From Crotalaria pallida (Eukaryota; Streptophyta; Magnoliopsida; Fabales; Fabaceae): a stretch of 64,000 nucleotides of DNA. Positions 22,557 through 34,113 of the stretch are shown here, piece by piece (positions within the stretch are counted from its first letter, which is position 1; each line of letters opens with the position of its first letter). The notes beneath the pieces were generated by a model, which was given only the letters and a program-made list of their open reading frames with translations, was not told the DNA's origin and ran no database searches. The DNA is taken from assembly GCA_037953625.1 (NCBI GenBank), contig CM075656.1, forward strand, positions 89,609,001 through 89,673,000. Direction: 5' to 3'. The position numbers were made by a program, and so were the translations under genes.

Positions 22557-24233
22557 ATTTATCTGAAAAATAATCTCCAATCTGAGGAGCAGATACCATT
22601 TTCTGTTGCCTCCTATCAAGAATAATAAGATTTTCTGTTGCCTCCTTATAACAAAATAGCCTGTACATCCCAACTCTTTAACATACCAGAATAATGAAAA
22701 GAGAGTAGTGTTACATGTACATCTAGAATTGACATGATCTGGATATACACATATGTTTTACATATGTCAATTCTAGATGCATATATCACTACTCATCTTA
22801 TTAAGCCATACATTCTTACTGTGCCCAACTTCCTATCATTAACTACCTTCATAGTTCATATTATGCTTTCCATTGATTGCCTTCAAAGCAGTAAGGACCT
22901 GCTCTTCGTTTTAGTACTTCAAAAATGCACAACCTACCATGGAAGAATGATAAATAAACACCAAGGTCCAAAAGGAATAAATGATAGATTAAACTATTGT
23001 AAAATCAAGTCAAGTCGGTGCAGCTTTAATTAGAAATTCAGGTTCAGAGTCATGAGAACGCAACAAAGTTAAATACTGTAATAAGATAAGGTTAAGTGTA
23101 TCACATTACAAGTATTATGTTTTTTAAATATCTTTGAATAGTATATTATTATTGGTCGTGACGAAAGCAAGAAATGAAATGAAGAATTGTGTTTATTAAT
23201 TTGTTATCTTCTTTAGAGTAATCTTTTAATGTAATTGCTAGTGTTGAAGCTAGATAAAGAAGTAGGTACCGATCCTCCATCACGTTGTTTATTAAAATCA
23301 TCACCTTAATTTATCACACTACTTCTAGTTTATTAGGAGTGGTGGAGCTGGCTGCCGGTGTAATACAATGCTTGTGTTAAAGAATAGTCATCTCTTACGT
23401 GTTGGAACTCTATTGTAGCTGATTGGTAATTTAGTGGTATCATTTTTAATTTGCTGATGCAATCTTTACGAAAAAATGAGCTCTTTTATAGCTTAATTGG
23501 ATGACTAATCATACATGCACATATGATTGTCCTTAAATATATGCGACCATTTGCTCTCAATTATCTTTTGTTAATTACGTATATATGGAAATGAATATAT
23601 AACCGTCTATCATTCATCAACAGATGAAAATGAAACAGAAAATAAATAGATGATTTTAATTGCTATCATTTTTCTACGTGCTGAATCCAATATCAAAAAG
23701 GTTAGTTGATTGTATTTAATTTTCTCAAATTTATTAAAAAAAAATAGATGTATTTTAGGAAAGTATTATTGAGAATGAAACAAAAGTTAAATTAAATAAC
23801 AATTTTTTAGAATGTTTTAGGAAAGTGACATAAAGAATGAAACAAAATTTGATAAATTTAGTTAATTTTGCTTATATTTTAAACTATGAGAAATATTTTT
23901 TTTTTGCTTATAATACTCAATCTGATCATATTTATAAGTTCTTTTTGATATTTTTCTCTTTCACTGAAAAAGATAGTTAAACGTGTTAGTGTCGTTAGAA
24001 ATTTGAAAATTTGATATACTTTTTTAAAAATATCCTATAATTATTACTAGGACTTTCAAAAGTGTATAGTTAATAAAGATATTTGTGATAAAAAAATAAT
24101 TAAATGATATTGAAAATTAAAATGAGGCCTTATTTACTAAAATAAAAACCTCGAAAGTAAGACTGAAAAGAGTAATAAATTAATAGTAAGCAACAATTCT
24201 AATGTCCACTAATTCTTATATTATTATAGTATG
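22557..24233. other. Intergenic between the two methyltransferase copies
   Basis: Starts with the 3' UTR (aataataagatt near 22620). About 21140-23690 forms arm A of a segmental duplication whose arm B spans about 24180-32300. 22815-23075 is present in inverted orientation in arm B. 23700-24170 is unique AT-rich sequence. The ORF at 22734-23033 has no known domain and overlaps a MITE. Confidence 0.6.
22703..22794. mobile_element. Tiny MITE, 92 bp, only in duplication arm A
   Basis: A perfect 16 bp inverted pair (catctagaattgacat at 22720-22735 and its complement at 22764-22779) is extended outward by gagtagtg…cactactc. The matching place in arm B (about 26060) lacks it, so it inserted after the duplication, or was lost from B. 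Confidence 0.6.
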
Positions 24234-24240
24234 TATAAAA
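24234..24240 (+). promoter_or_regulatory. TATA box candidate of the second O-methyltransferase gene
   Basis: tataaaa, 110 bp before the ATG. The leader here is longer than in copy 1 because 'aaagaaggctaatt' is duplicated (about 24273 and 24308) around a CA/A-rich run. Confidence 0.5.
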
Positions 24241-24349
24241 TACCGGTTGTGTGATTTTTGTTTGTTTTAAAAAAGAAGGCTAATTTACACACACACAAAA
24301 AAAAAAAAAAGAAGGCTAATTGATCAGAAAACCCAGAATTGTTCAAAAA

Positions 24350-25635
24350 ATGGACATGAAGCAAGGGCAGGGTGCTGAGGAGTTGTTTCAAGCTCAGTCC
24401 CATTTGTATAACTACACTTACAACTTCATTGGTTCAATGTCCCTCAAAAGTGCTGTTCATTTAGGAATACCAGACATAATCCACAACCATGGAAAACCCA
24501 TTACTATCCCTCAATTGGTTTCAGCACTTAAAATCCACCCTTCAAAATCTACTCATGTATATAGGCTTATGCGATTGCTAGTGCATGCTGGCTTCTTTAC
24601 CATGTCAAAGGTTGTTGTAGATGAGAAAGAAGAAGTTGTGTATGATCTCACACCTTCCTCTAGGCTTCTCATCAAAGACAACATCCCAAATATGTCTCCT
24701 TATGTGAAGGCAATGTTGCATCCAGCTCTAGTTCACCCATCTGAGTACTTAGGAGAATGGTTTCACACTAATGAGCACACACCCTTTCAAACTGCTTATG
24801 GCATGAGCTTTTGGGACTATTTCGGCCAAGACCAAGAGTTGAATAGCAAATTCAATGAAGCAATGATCAGTGATTCAGGGATGATTAATTTGGTGATCAA
24901 AGATTGCAAGTATGTTTTTGAAGGATTGAATTCATTGGTTGATGTTGGTGGTGGCAAAGGGGCAGTTGGTAGGATAGTTTCTGAGGCACTGCCTAATTTG
25001 CAATGGACAGTGCTGGATCTTCCACACGTGGTTGAAAATTTGCAGGATAGCAACAATTTGAATTTTGTTGGAGGGGACATGTTTCACTCTATCCCTTCAG
25101 CAGATGCCATTCTTCTTAAGGTATGCAAATTGAACGTTCATCTTTGCATAACTTTTTAATGCATAAAACATCAGTTGGATTTTAAGCTTTCTTAATTTAT
25201 TAGTATGTAGCATAGCTTGAATGGTTATTTTAATTTGTATACGTTGCTAGTAGTGGTGGTTTCTAGAAATTCAAGTAAAAAGGTTGACTGAAATTAAAAT
25301 GATTCATATTTCATATGCATATTGTTTTGCAGTTAGTCTTGCATGCTTATAGTGATGAAGACTGCATTAAGGTGCTGAAGAAATGCAGAGAAGCTATTTC
25401 AAGCAAAGGCAAGGAAGGAAAAGTAATCATCGTAGACATAGTGATCAATGAGAAGAATGATAAGCACGAATTAACACAATCAAAGCTCTTTTTTGATGTG
25501 TTAATGATGGTTATGGTGACTGGAAGAGAGAGAGAAGAACATGAATGGGAAAAGCTCTTCTTGGAAGCTGGATTCAGTCACTACAAGATAACACCTATCT
25601 TTGGCATGAGGTCCCTGATTGAAGTTTATCCTTGA
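24350..25635 (+). CDS. Isoflavone O-methyltransferase-like protein, copy 2
   Basis: Exons 24350-25120 and 25333-25635, 357 aa, same intron site as copy 1. All catalytic and SAM-binding motifs are kept: VGGGKGAVGR, GGDMF, His261, Asp292, Glu326. It differs from copy 1 at 17 of 357 residues (95% identity). Ten of these fall in residues 123-189, the region that in this family lines the acceptor pocket: F123L, S130P, Q143H, Y154F, L158F, F164L, Q167K, D169N, M179I, S188Y (plus I189V). Both copies appear intact, so both could be active, perhaps with different acceptors. The copia element at 26770 lies 1.1 kb downstream. Confidence 0.92.
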
Positions 25636-26769
25636 TATCATCTGAAATATACTAATCTCCATTCTGAGGAGCAGATACCATTTTCTGTTGCCTCCTATCA
25701 AGAATAATAAGATTTTGTATGTCTATTTCTGTTGATTTTTATGCAATAATTTTCATTCAGGACTGTGACAATTCCACCAGTTGTGTGTTTATCCTCATAA
25801 CTCAGATCCAGTGTGTATTATTTGATGATTATAATTTCTGATCTGCTCAAGTAATTGCCCTACTATTTCATGGCAGGGCTATAATTTTGACTTCTCCAGG
25901 GATGTAATATGCAACAGAGCAATAGTACATTTCTAAGGGAGATCCTGCACTCATTTTATATGTATTGAAATCACATTGTGTCAATATTACAGCACTCCAT
26001 ATAACAAAATAGGAAGTCTGTACATCCCAACTCTTTAACATGTATAGAAGAATAATGAAAAGAAAGTATAGGAATTTTTTTCCCTTAGTTTCATTCATAA
26101 CTTATGTAATTAAAATTTTAAAATCACAACACAATTGCAAACTTACTCATATATATTGGCAACTTAGTATTGTCTATTGTATGTCCAATTTTATTAGACT
26201 TATACATAAGTCATAAATATGGACCTGGGTAGAGACTTCCACCTCCTTTAAAGAAAAATAGTATAAATGTTACCTGCTTTCTCCTCCAATCTTTCATTGT
26301 GACCATTATCTAATATAAGTGGGGGTGGGCGGAAACCTGAAATCACCAGGACAAAACTGTATTTTGCTTTCTAAATGTTCTTGATTTTTTTCAGGACTAG
26401 CAAAAGGTCTTTTATTAAAACCACAAGTATCCTCTATTTACTAGAGAGTAGACAATCTTGTTCGAGTCACATACGATCACAATGAGCAACAAACTCTTCT
26501 TCCTCCTACTAAGTTTTAACTTTGTTGCGTTCTCACCACTTAAACCTGAAATTTTAATTTAACTACATGAACTTGATTTGATTTTACAATAGTCTAATCT
26601 ATCATTTATTCCTTTTGGACCTTGGTGTTTATTTATCATCCTTCCATTTCATGATAGGTTAGTTGTGCATTTTTGAAGTACTAAAGCAAAGAGCGGGTCC
26701 TTGCTGCTTTGAAGGCAATAAATGGAAAGCATAAAATGAAGGTAGTTAATGATAGGAAGTTAGGCCTAG
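25636..26769. other. Intergenic, downstream of methyltransferase copy 2
   Basis: 3' UTR, then about 280 bp (25720-25995) not found in arm A. 'acatcccaactctttaaca' resumes the match to arm A. 26515-26763 is the reverse complement of 22830-23070 in arm A. No gene seen. Confidence 0.6.
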
Positions 26770-27159
26770 TGATAGTTTTTATTAGTGACCAAAGTTGCTT
26801 AAGATAGATTTGAGTGATTAACGTGGACAAGAAAAAAAGGTTAGAAACAATAGGCACTTGGTACAAGAAAGTTTTGTATTACTTTTTGTAAGTTAGTAGT
26901 TTGCTTTTCAATTTCTTATATATACAGAGGAAGTTTCGATGCCTATTTATAGGCTTGATTATAAGCAACTTGCTAGGGAGCTACTTATCTAGATAATTCT
27001 ATCTCTAGATTGTTCATTCATCAGCTTTAGAATTAGTTTAGTAATTTTTCTAGAGTGTTCTAGCTAGTTACAAGCCATAGAAGATTCAAGAATATTATTG
27101 AATAACTTTGTTTCAAGACTTTTGTAGATGAGTCTAGAAAGTTTGCATCATTTTTAACA
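26770..27159 (-). repeat. 3' LTR of the copia element
   Basis: 390 bp, matches 31266-31655 with two C/T differences. The stop codon of pol lies in its first bases (27156-27154). Confidence 0.95.
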
Positions 27160-30100
27160 CTCCTCCTTGATGCAATTTTCTATGACTCCAAGCAATGTTC
27201 GTAGTTGCTCGAACTTTGGTTTTGGTAATGCTTTTGTGAATATGTCAGCAACTTGTACTTCCGTTGTGCAATATTCGAGCTTTATCTCCTTGCTTTCGAC
27301 TGCTTCTCTGATGACGTGATATTTAATTGCTATATGTTTTGTCCTATTATGATGGACTGGATTTTTCGATATTGCTATTGCTGATTTGTTGTCGCAGTAG
27401 ATAGTTGTTGGCTCACTTTGTTGAGCTCCCATATCGCCAAGTATTCGTCGAAGCCATATAGTTTGATTTGTAGTCTCCGCAGCTGCTACATACTCTGCTT
27501 CAGCAGTTGATTGTGCGACGATTGCTTGCTTCTTAGATGCCCAAGAGATTACTCCCGATCCTAGTGAGAAGGCATAGCCTGACGTGCTCTTCATGTCATC
27601 TACCGAACCTGCCCAATCACTGTCGGTGTAGCCAATCAAACTTGAGTTGGTGTTTGTTGTGAACCATATGCCAAACTCCTTCGTTCCTTGCAGGTACCTT
27701 AGAATTCTTTTGCCAACTCCAAAGTGAATTTGACTTGGGCTTTGCATGAACCTTGATAAAAGACTTGTCGCATACATGATGTCTGGTCGTGTAGCAGAGA
27801 GATATAGAAGACTTCCGATTAAACTTCTGTAGAGCGATGCATCTGCCTTTGGAGATCCGTCTTCTTTTTGTAATTTCTCGTTCGTCGCCAGCGGAGTAGC
27901 AACTGGTTTGCATTCTCGCATCTTAAATTTCTTGAGCAATTCTTCTATATATTTCCTTTGGCAGATAAATATGCCTTCGTTTCTTTGACTTACTTCAATG
28001 CCGAGGAAGTAGTTCATTAGGCCAAGGTCGGTCATTTCGAATGTCTTCATCATGTCTCGCTTGAACTCGTCTATCATGTTTAAGTTGTTTCCTGTGCAAA
28101 TTAGATCATCCACGTACAAGGAGACTATGAGAGTATCATACTGACCTTGGTGGGTCTTGATGTACAGTGTAGGCTCACTCTTGCTCCTCCTGAATCCATT
28201 ATCGATGAAATACTGATCGATTCTACTATACCAAGCTCGAGGAGCTTGCTTTAAGCCATATAGAGCCTTTTTTAGTTGTAACACTTTATCTTCTTTGCCT
28301 TTGATGACGAACCCTTGCGGTTGCTCCACATAGATCTCTTCTTGTAGGACACCGTTGAGGAAGACAGATTTGACATCTAGCTGGTAAATGCTCCATCTTC
28401 TTTGTGCTGCTAGAGCTATTAGTGCTCTTATCGTATCCAAGCGAGCAACTGGGGCAAATGTCTCATCGTAGTCGATTCCAGGTTGTTGTGAGTAGCCTTT
28501 AGCGACTAGCCTTGCCTTACGTTTTTGTATAGTGCCATCGTTATTGAGTTTTGTTTTGTAAACCCATTTGACTCCGATGACATCTTTGTCTTTTGGGCAG
28601 TCTACTAGCTCCCACGTGTTGTTTTTTTCAATCATTTTTATTTCTTCTTCCATTGCCTTGACCCATACTTCATGCTTTGAGGCTTCTTCAAAGCTTCTGG
28701 GTTCAACCAGGGCCAAGTTGCAAGTCTCATAGATGTCTACCAAGGATCTTACTCGTCTTGGAGTAGATTCTGGTGAACTTTGTTCTTGTGGGAGTGCAGG
28801 GGGCGTACCTGGATCTTCTTCAGCTTCTTCTATTTCTTCGCTTACTTGTTGTTGTCGTGCTGGCACAGAGATACTGTGTCTCTCAACTTTTTGTTCATCC
28901 CAGTTCCAAGAAGCACCTTCATCAACTTCCACATCTCGGCTGATGATGAGTTTCTTTGTTTCCAAGTTGTAAATGCGGTAGCCTTTGGACTGCGTGCTAT
29001 ATCCCAGAAATATGCCTCTTATCGTCTTATCTTCAAGCTTGTGTCCTTTTTGTTCTGGGACATGGACATAGCAGATAGATCCAAACACCTTTAGATGTTT
29101 TGTTGATGGTTTTCTACCGCTCCAAGCTTCAATAGGAGTTTTGTCTTGAACTGCCTTTGTTGGGCATCTATTCATTATATAGACTGCAGTATAGACTGCT
29201 TCAGCCCAAAAAGTGTTTGGCAATCCTTTCTCCTTAAGTATCGATCGAGCCATCTCCATTACTGTGCGATTCTTCCTTTCAGATACTCCATTTTGTTCCG
29301 GAGTATATGCTACTGTTAGTTGACGCTCAATGCCTTCATCCTCACAGAATTTATCAAACTCACGGGAGTTGTACTCTTTGCCACGATCACTTCTGAGTAC
29401 TTTTATATGCTTCCCGGTTTGCTTCTCAACAAGGGCCTTAAACTTCTTGAATACTCCAAATACTTCTGATTTTTCTTTAATGAAGTAGACCCATGTCATT
29501 CTAGAGAAATCATCAATGAAAAGGATGAAGTACCTGTTGTTGGTTAATGATGGCGTCCTCATTGGTCCACAAACATCGGTGTGTATAAGCTCCAACAAGC
29601 GTTTTGCTCTCCATGCTTTGCTTGGTGGAAAAGGTAGTCTGTGTTGTTTCCCAAGTAGACACCCTTCACATGCTCCTTCGATCTCTTCTATGGATGGAAG
29701 GTCTCTCATCATGTGCTTCTTATATAAAAGCTTCAGAGCATGAAAATTGAGATGGCCAAATCTTCGATGCCAAAGCCATGAATCATCAACTTGCACCTTC
29801 ATGGCAATATTAGTAGCATATTTCCAAGTTATTGGAAAACTTCTATTTCTTTTCTCCATTTTTACTTGGGCTACTTCAAGTTTTCTATTGTTGTCGTATA
29901 TTTTGCATGTGTCTCCCTCAAAGTGGAGAGAGTAGCCCTTCTCCATCATTTGGCCAATACTTAAAAGATTTTCTTTAAGGTTGGGAACTAGTAGCACGTC
30001 CTTGATAAGTCGCGTACCTGACTGTGTTTCCACCATGACAGTGCCCTTGCCTTTGGACTCCACCACGGTGCCATTGCCCAATCGAACTTGTACTCTGACG

Positions 30101-31151
30101 GACTTATCAATATCTTTGAAAATGCTCCCATCCTTTGCCATGTGGTTACTGCAACCACTATCCAAGTACCAATTTTCTTCTTTTTCACATCTTGGGACTT
30201 GGTTGGCGTAGAATAGTTGTTGGTCACGTTCACATCCTTCCGTGAAATTGGCCTGATGGTTGTCTTTATTGCGACAGTTTTGCTCCGAGTGCCCATATTT
30301 TTTGCAGTGTTGGCATTGTTGCTTTTTCCGGTACCAACAATATTTTTCTGAATGGCCTGGCTTCTTGCAGATGCCACAAGGAGGATATTTGCTTTGATTG
30401 TTTCTAGAGGATTCTCTAGAAATCTCCTTGTTTCTAGAGTTTTCCGCACCATTATTTTTTCTTTCATCTCCTTTTTTCTGAGACCGTAATTTGAGCTTTG
30501 ATTGAAAGGCATTTTCTAATGATTCTTCATTATGCCTACTCAACCTTTGCTCATAAGCTTCTAGAGAGCCCATTAGTTCTGTCACCGACAGGGTAGACAG
30601 ATCTTTTGTTTGTTCAATCGTAGTGACGACTGAATCATACCTTTGGGGAATAGAAATTAAAATTTTCTCGACAATTCTCTTGTCAAGAATATTTTCCCCA
30701 TAGGCTTTCATTTGATTGACTATCTCTTTTATTTTAGAGTAATAGTCTTTGATGGTCTCAGACTCTTTCATCTTAATTAATTCCAACTCACGTCTTAGAG
30801 TTTGAAGTTTAATGGTGCGTACCTTGTCACTACCATGGAACTCCTCCTTTAGTGTTGTCCACGCTTCTTTAGCACATGTAGCTCCCATTATTCTTGGAAA
30901 GATAGGCTCCGCCAAGGCTTGTTGCAGAATAAATAATGCTTTTGCATCTTTTTTCTCATTTTCCTTCAACTCTTTTTTCTGGGCTGCAGTAAGAGCTGAA
31001 GTATCCTCTGGAATAGTATATAACCTTCTTCAACAATATCCCATAAATCTTGGGATCGGAAAAAGGTTATCATTTTAGTGCTCCAGAAGTCATAGTTTTC
31101 TCCAGAGAATATTGGAATAGGGATAGATTGTGGTTGAATAGTAGTGGCCAT
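27154..31151 (-). pseudogene. Copia gag-pol polyprotein with one frameshift
   Basis: Start ATG at 31151 (MATTIQPQSIPIPIF, a typical copia gag N-terminus); this frame closes at 30966. The long frame, open through 30969-27154, holds the remaining ~1270 codons. The frame change lies near 31010-31035. Domains in order: UBN2-type gag; two zinc knuckles (CGICKKPGHSEKYC and CQHCKKYGHSEQNC); protease WYLDSGCSNHM; GAG-pre-integrase HRRFGHLNF; integrase core HTDVCGPMR, LRSDRGKEY and E in YTPEQNGVSERKNRT; RT YQLDVKSVFLNG and YVDDLICTG; RNase H YTDSDWAGS and YCDNKSAIAIS. Residue VKSVFLNG replaces the common VKSAFLNG. Apart from the frameshift everything is open, so the copy is recent. Confidence 0.93.
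27160..27170 (-). promoter_or_regulatory. Polypurine tract of the copia element
   Basis: Minus strand AAGGAGGAG directly before the TGTTAAAA start of the 3' LTR. It also codes for the last residues of pol. Confidence 0.7.
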
Positions 31152-31251
31152 GGCTTAAAGAAATAATAATGGGTTTAAGGAGAATAATTTTTTTGGAGTA
31201 GTTGAAAAATAGTTTGGGTATTATTTCTACGCCCAGTATATGACCGAACGT

Positions 31252-31264
31252 AGCTCTGGTACCA
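31252..31264 (-). promoter_or_regulatory. Primer binding site, initiator tRNA-Met type
   Basis: Minus strand TGGTACCAGAGCT one base inside the 5' LTR. The usual copia site is TGGTATCAGAGC, so there is one mismatch. Confidence 0.8.
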
Positions 31265-31265
31265 C

Positions 31266-31655
31266 TGATAGTTTTTATTAGTGACCAAAGTTGCTTAAGA
31301 TAGATTTGAGTGATTAACGTGGACAAGAAAAAAAGGTTAGAAACAATAGGCACTTGGTACAAGAAAGTTTTGTATTACTTTTTGTAAGTTAGTAGTTTGT
31401 TTTTCAATTTCTTATACATACAGAGGAAGTTTCGATGCCTATTTATAGGCTTGATTATAAGCAACTTGCTAGGGAGCTACTTATCTAGATAATTCTATCT
31501 CTAGATTGTTCATTCATCAGCTTTAGAATTAGTTTAGTAATTTTTCTAGAGTGTTCTAGCTAGTTACAAGCCATAGAAGATTCAAGAATATTATTGAATA
31601 ACTTTGTTTCAAGACTTTTGTAGATGAGTCTAGAAAGTTTGCATCATTTTTAACA
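31266..31655 (-). repeat. 5' LTR of the copia element
   Basis: 390 bp, see the element entry. It holds the presumed promoter of gag-pol. Confidence 0.95.
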
Positions 31656-33335
31656 CCTAGTAATAATGTTCAGTGTATATATCACTTTATAAGTTTTATG
31701 TTTTTTAAATAAAAAATCTTTGAATAGTATATTATTGTTAGTGACGAAAGCAAGAAATGAAATGAAGAATTATGTTTATTAATTTGTTATTTTCTTTTTA
31801 GAGTAATCTTTTAATGTAATTGCTAGTGTTCTAGCTAGATAAAGAGGTATCAACCCTCTATCACGTTGTTTATTAAAATCATCACCTTAATTTATCTCAC
31901 TACTTCTAGTTTAGTAGTGTGGTGGAGCTGGCTGCTGGTTTAATGCAATATTTGTGTTAAAAAATGGTCATCTGTTATTGTAGCTGATTGGTAATTTGGT
32001 GATATCATTTTTAATTTGCTGATGCAATCTTTACGAAAAAATGAGCTCTTTTATAGCTTTATTGGATGATTAATCATACATCCACATATGATTGTCCTTA
32101 AATAATATATATGAGACCATTTGCTCTCAATTATCTTTTGTTAATTACATATATATGGAAATGAATATATAACCGTCTATCATTCATCAACAGATGAAAA
32201 TGAAACAGAAAATGAGTAGATGGTTTTACTTGCTATCGTTTTCTTTCTGTTTTTTTTAACTGACTTGCTATCATTTTCACTACGTGCTGAATCCAGTATT
32301 TTCTTAACATGATTAGATAGATGTGGGTACGTGCCTTTTCCTAACAAAATTAGAATATATATGTACGAAAAGTTACATAGTTAAATTTGAAAAATATCTT
32401 TGATACACATCAACAACAATGTTATTATTTGAACGTCATTATTATATTTTATTTTCTAGGGGCCGGATTCCGTCATTTGTTCAAACTTCAAACTTCAAAG
32501 TTGGAAGGCAATAGCAAAATGCCAAAACTAAAAGGTGGCATCACAATTCACATTTTTTCAAAGCAAGCACAAGACATTTATTCATTTAATAATCTTTGTG
32601 CAACAACCACCCCATTTGTGAAGGAAGTAGTCAGCAGCCGGCAGTAGACTCGCGTCGTAGTGCCTTACCCACTTGGCATACTCATTTTTTTATTTTTTTT
32701 TCAAGATCTATGGTGAAATAATAAAAAATTGTAGCTAAAATTACACGTTAGTTACTTTAGACTACACTTCTTCATAAATTGTTGAGACTCCACAATATTA
32801 CTCCCTTTCTCTAGTTTTTTAAATGTAAAATCATATTAAGACTTTTATTTTGTTTTATTTATAAAAAAATTTATTAATTTTTAACAATAATTAATTATTT
32901 CTTTTCATAAATATTCCTATTTATTTAACATTTTTTAAATTTTTATATTATTGATAGAGATAATTTTAAAAATACGTATTAAATATTTAATATTATTAAC
33001 TAAATTAAACAGCTTTTTTTACTAAATATGAAATCTATTAAAATAGTCTCATAGACAGAAGGAAGGAAATACTTGAGATACCGCTGTAGTTAAGCTTTGC
33101 TTAATAGCATTAATTGTAGCATATTAGACCGCACATCTTTCACAAGCATACATTATTTTTTGGTGTACATGAAAAATTAAAACAGACAAATGCACAAGCA
33201 TACATTTGACGACGATTATCACGCACTTAAAAAAACAAAACAAAACAAAACAAAACAACTTTTAAGAGGGCATGAACGGACAACAAATTTAATTATGATA
33301 TACTCCCCTATTATATATATATATATATATATGTA
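31656..33335. other. Intergenic, rest of duplication arm B and AT-rich DNA
   Basis: 31660-32300 matches 23050-23690 of arm A (for example gtgacgaaagcaagaaatga and ctgattggtaatttggtgat). After this it is unique. The 86-codon ORF at 32387 has no recognisable domain. A degenerate Stowaway-like unit may lie at 32803-33072. Confidence 0.5.
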
Positions 33336-33599
33336 TGGAGGAAATATTTGATTCTATATATAGGACACTTTATATTTTCTATGCATCACTAATTATTTTT
33401 TCTTTTTTTTGTCCTTATTAGAAGCTTTAACTAATTATGTTTTTTTTTATTCATTAATGCATGTGAACTTTCCAAGTAAAGTGGAGGGGTAAAATTGTAA
33501 AGTTACAATATATTCTCATAAAAGTCATAAAACTAACAAACTTTCTTGGTCCGGGAAATACGGTTAAGTATGCCCTATATATAGGACCGGAGGGAGTAT
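33336..33599. mobile_element. Stowaway-like MITE
   Basis: Ends in ctatatataggaccggaggg followed by agta; the other end carries ttctatatataggacactt. An inverted relative is at 52350-52645. The family has ends of type tactccctccggtcc, and TA is the usual Stowaway target. Confidence 0.6.
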
Positions 33600-34113
33600 C
33601 ACACATTTACTCTGTCCATTCCTTATTATTTGTCGTCTTTTGTAAAAAAAAAATTGTTTATTTTTATTTGTCGTATTGAGAATTTCAAGAGTGTAATAAT
33701 TGTTATTTTTCATGTTTGCCCTATTTAATATGTCTTGGTTTATGTAAGTAGTAGAAAAAAGTTAATAATTATAGAGAGAGAAAATGATATAGTGGAAAAA
33801 AACATAATTAATGTAATGGAAATGTGAGTAATAATTAAATTTCTTAATGAATGTGTTTTTTTTTTAAATTTGACAAATGAATAGGAACGATCATTAAATT
33901 TAAGTAACATTTATTCAAATTTTACATCTATCAAATGACAGTGTATATCAAACATAACTCAGCATAAATGTATCATGCATATCCCACACGAGCTGAGTTA
34001 CAAAATCCCACATAACAAAACGTGACAATTACTACAGTATTACACATAACATAGTGAGGACATTTATTGAGTTACCACTACTCCATGAGAGAGAGCTAGC
34101 TAGTTGCATTATT
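33600..34113. other. Intergenic and 3' UTR of isoflavone synthase
   Basis: 33605-33900 has a partial MITE-like end (tctgtccattccttattatt) and AT-rich DNA. 33960-34113 is the likely 3' UTR. No gene seen. Confidence 0.5.

Larger units (their letters stand above)
26770..31655 (-). mobile_element. Ty1/copia LTR retrotransposon, young, nearly intact
   Basis: 4,886 bp on the minus strand. LTRs are 26770-27159 and 31266-31655, both 390 bp, with only two differences seen. The target duplication is cctag on both sides (26765-26769 and 31656-31660). LTRs begin TGTTAAAA and end CTATCA. The order protease, integrase, RT, RNase H is that of copia. One frameshift near the start of gag separates the first 61 codons from the rest. 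It resembles Tnt1/Tork-type pol proteins, though lineage was not tested. Confidence 0.95.

Noticed and set aside
28733..31078. Plus-strand ORFs opposite the copia pol
   Set aside because: Shadows of the conserved minus-strand polyprotein.
32387..32647. 86-codon plus-strand ORF after duplication arm B
   Set aside because: No domain, no promoter signal and AT-rich flanks.
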